Assembly: GCA_905212515.1 (NCBI GenBank)
Contig: CAJMEU010000164.1
Location: 1-6,036 of the forward strand
DNA from: an uncultured Oscillospiraceae bacterium
GTDB taxonomy: Bacteria; Bacillota; Clostridia; Oscillospirales; Ruminococcaceae
DNA: 6,036 bases
Direction: 5' to 3'
Shown one piece after another: positions 5,281-6,036 of this stretch (its first letter is position 1; each line of letters begins with the position of its first letter). The notes beneath the pieces are model-generated. The model did no database searches, had not been told where the DNA came from, and saw only the letters and a program-made list of their open reading frames with translations. The position numbers and the translations under genes are program-made.

Positions 5281-6036
5281 AAAATTCTTGATACACGAAC
5301 CCGGACTTGCCGAAGGCGCCGAAGAACAGGATGAACAGCACCAGCACATAGTACAGCGCCAGGCGCACGGGGAAGGGCACCCGGCGGATCAGCTGGTTGA
5401 CGGGGATCTCGGCGCATTCAAAGCCCTCCACCAGCAGGATGGAGAACACCATGGCCAGGAAGGCGGCAAAGGTCACCTCAAGGCCGCTCATCAGCTCCAC
5501 GGCCGCGTCCCAATCACCGAAGAAGCCGCCCCAGCCGGTGAAGAAATGGCTGAACAGGTAACCCGCGTCGGCCAGGGTGCCGCTGTGCACGCCCACCACG
5601 AAAAACACAAAGCAGGCCGCGAACACAAGGTAGGTGACGGCTGTTTTGAAAAAGGCGCGCAGCGGGGCGAAATGGTACAGGGGGTTATAGGGCTCCAGCC
5701 GGCGGCGGAAAGGGGCCGTGGCCTTGCCGATGCACAGGGCCGCGCCGTTGGCCAGGCCCCACACCACATAGGGCAGGGTGGCGCCGTGCCACAGGCCGCT
5801 GGCGAAAAACACGGCCAGCTGGTTGAAATACTGGCGCGCCTTGCCCCGGCGGTTGCCCCCCAGGGAGATGTACAGGTAATCCCGGAACCAGCTGGTGAGG
5901 CTGATGTGCCAGCGGCGCCACAGTTCGGTGAAGCTTTTGGCGGCAAAGGGGCGGCTGAAGTTTTCCATCACCCGGATGCCCTGCAGCGCCCCCGCGCCCA
6001 CGGCGATGTCCGTGGCGGCGGAAAAATCGATGTACA
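5279..6036 (-). CDS. AlgI-type MBOAT membrane O-acyltransferase, C-terminal part (5' end beyond window)
   Basis: Membrane-bound O-acyltransferases of the AlgI/PatA/DltB class accept an acyl group from a cytoplasmic donor and pass it across the membrane for O-acylation of an extracellular polymer. The visible 252 codons include the AlgI hallmarks: YIDFSAATDIAVG at the window edge, ENFSRPF, then WRRWHISLTSWFRDYLYISL followed by GGNRRG, with the conserved histidine at 5906-5908, and GLWHGA with the near-invariant MBOAT histidine at 5786-5788. The ISLGGNR wording is closer to AlgI/PatA than to DltB. Several hydrophobic membrane spans follow, including segments around residues VTYLVFAACFVFFVVGV and LALYYVLVLFILFFGAF near the C terminus. 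The frame is open to the last base of the window, and GTG 6001 is internal because clear family sequence lies upstream, so the real start is outside. The TAA stop at 5279-5281 overlaps the ribosome binding site of the SGNH gene. Confidence 0.95.
   Translation of the reverse strand, partial: YIDFSAATDIAVGAGALQGIRVMENFSRPFAAKSFTELWRRWHISLTSWFRDYLYISLGGNRRGKARQYFNQLAVFFASGLWHGATLPYVVWGLANGAALCIGKATAPFRRRLEPYNPLYHFAPLRAFFKTAVTYLVFAACFVFFVVGVHSGTLADAGYLFSHFFTGWGGFFGDWDAAVELMSGLEVTFAAFLAMVFSILLVEGFECAEIPVNQLIRRVPFPVRLALYYVLVLFILFFGAFGKSGFVYQEF

Overview
The window is chromosomal DNA that looks like a G+C-rich member of the Clostridia, possibly of the Oscillospirales/Ruminococcaceae gut type. The grounds are strong AGGAGG-type ribosome binding sites, codon third positions dominated by G and C, A+T-rich gaps between genes, and a gene set typical of Firmicutes. 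This assignment is inference from style and content; no marker gene is present that could fix the taxonomy.

Layout: the first ~120 bases are an extreme G/C low-complexity stretch with long G runs and look like unreliable contig-end sequence. They run in frame into the 3' part of a GNAT N-acetyltransferase gene that ends at 511. After a short A+T-rich gap with promoter-like elements come a PLP-dependent enzyme of the methionine gamma-lyase/YnbB ('aluminium resistance protein') family and, 36 bp later, cysS (cysteinyl-tRNA synthetase). All three are on the + strand. The 263-bp gap after cysS has A/T tracts spaced at close to one helical turn, several competing short inverted repeats, and a near-perfect hairpin that serves as a bidirectional terminator.

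From the right-hand end, a convergent minus-strand operon enters the window. It carries an AlgI-type MBOAT acyltransferase (its 5' part lies beyond the window), a membrane-anchored SGNH/AlgJ-DltD-like protein starting at GTG 5265, and a HIT-family nucleotide hydrolase/transferase ending at 3540, just before the shared terminator.

How the genes work together: the MBOAT and SGNH genes are almost contiguous, with the MBOAT stop codon overlapping the next ribosome binding site. They form a recognisable two-part module for O-acylating an extracellular polymer: the MBOAT moves the acyl group across the membrane and the SGNH-type partner transfers it. The acceptor polymer cannot be told from this window. 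The PLP enzyme and CysRS probably share a transcript, a possible but unproven link to sulfur amino acids. I see no CRISPR array, transposon, phage gene, tRNA or rRNA. No clearly new multi-gene system is evident; the less ordinary signals are the phased A-tract region, the cysteine pairs in the SGNH protein and the unassigned PLP enzyme.
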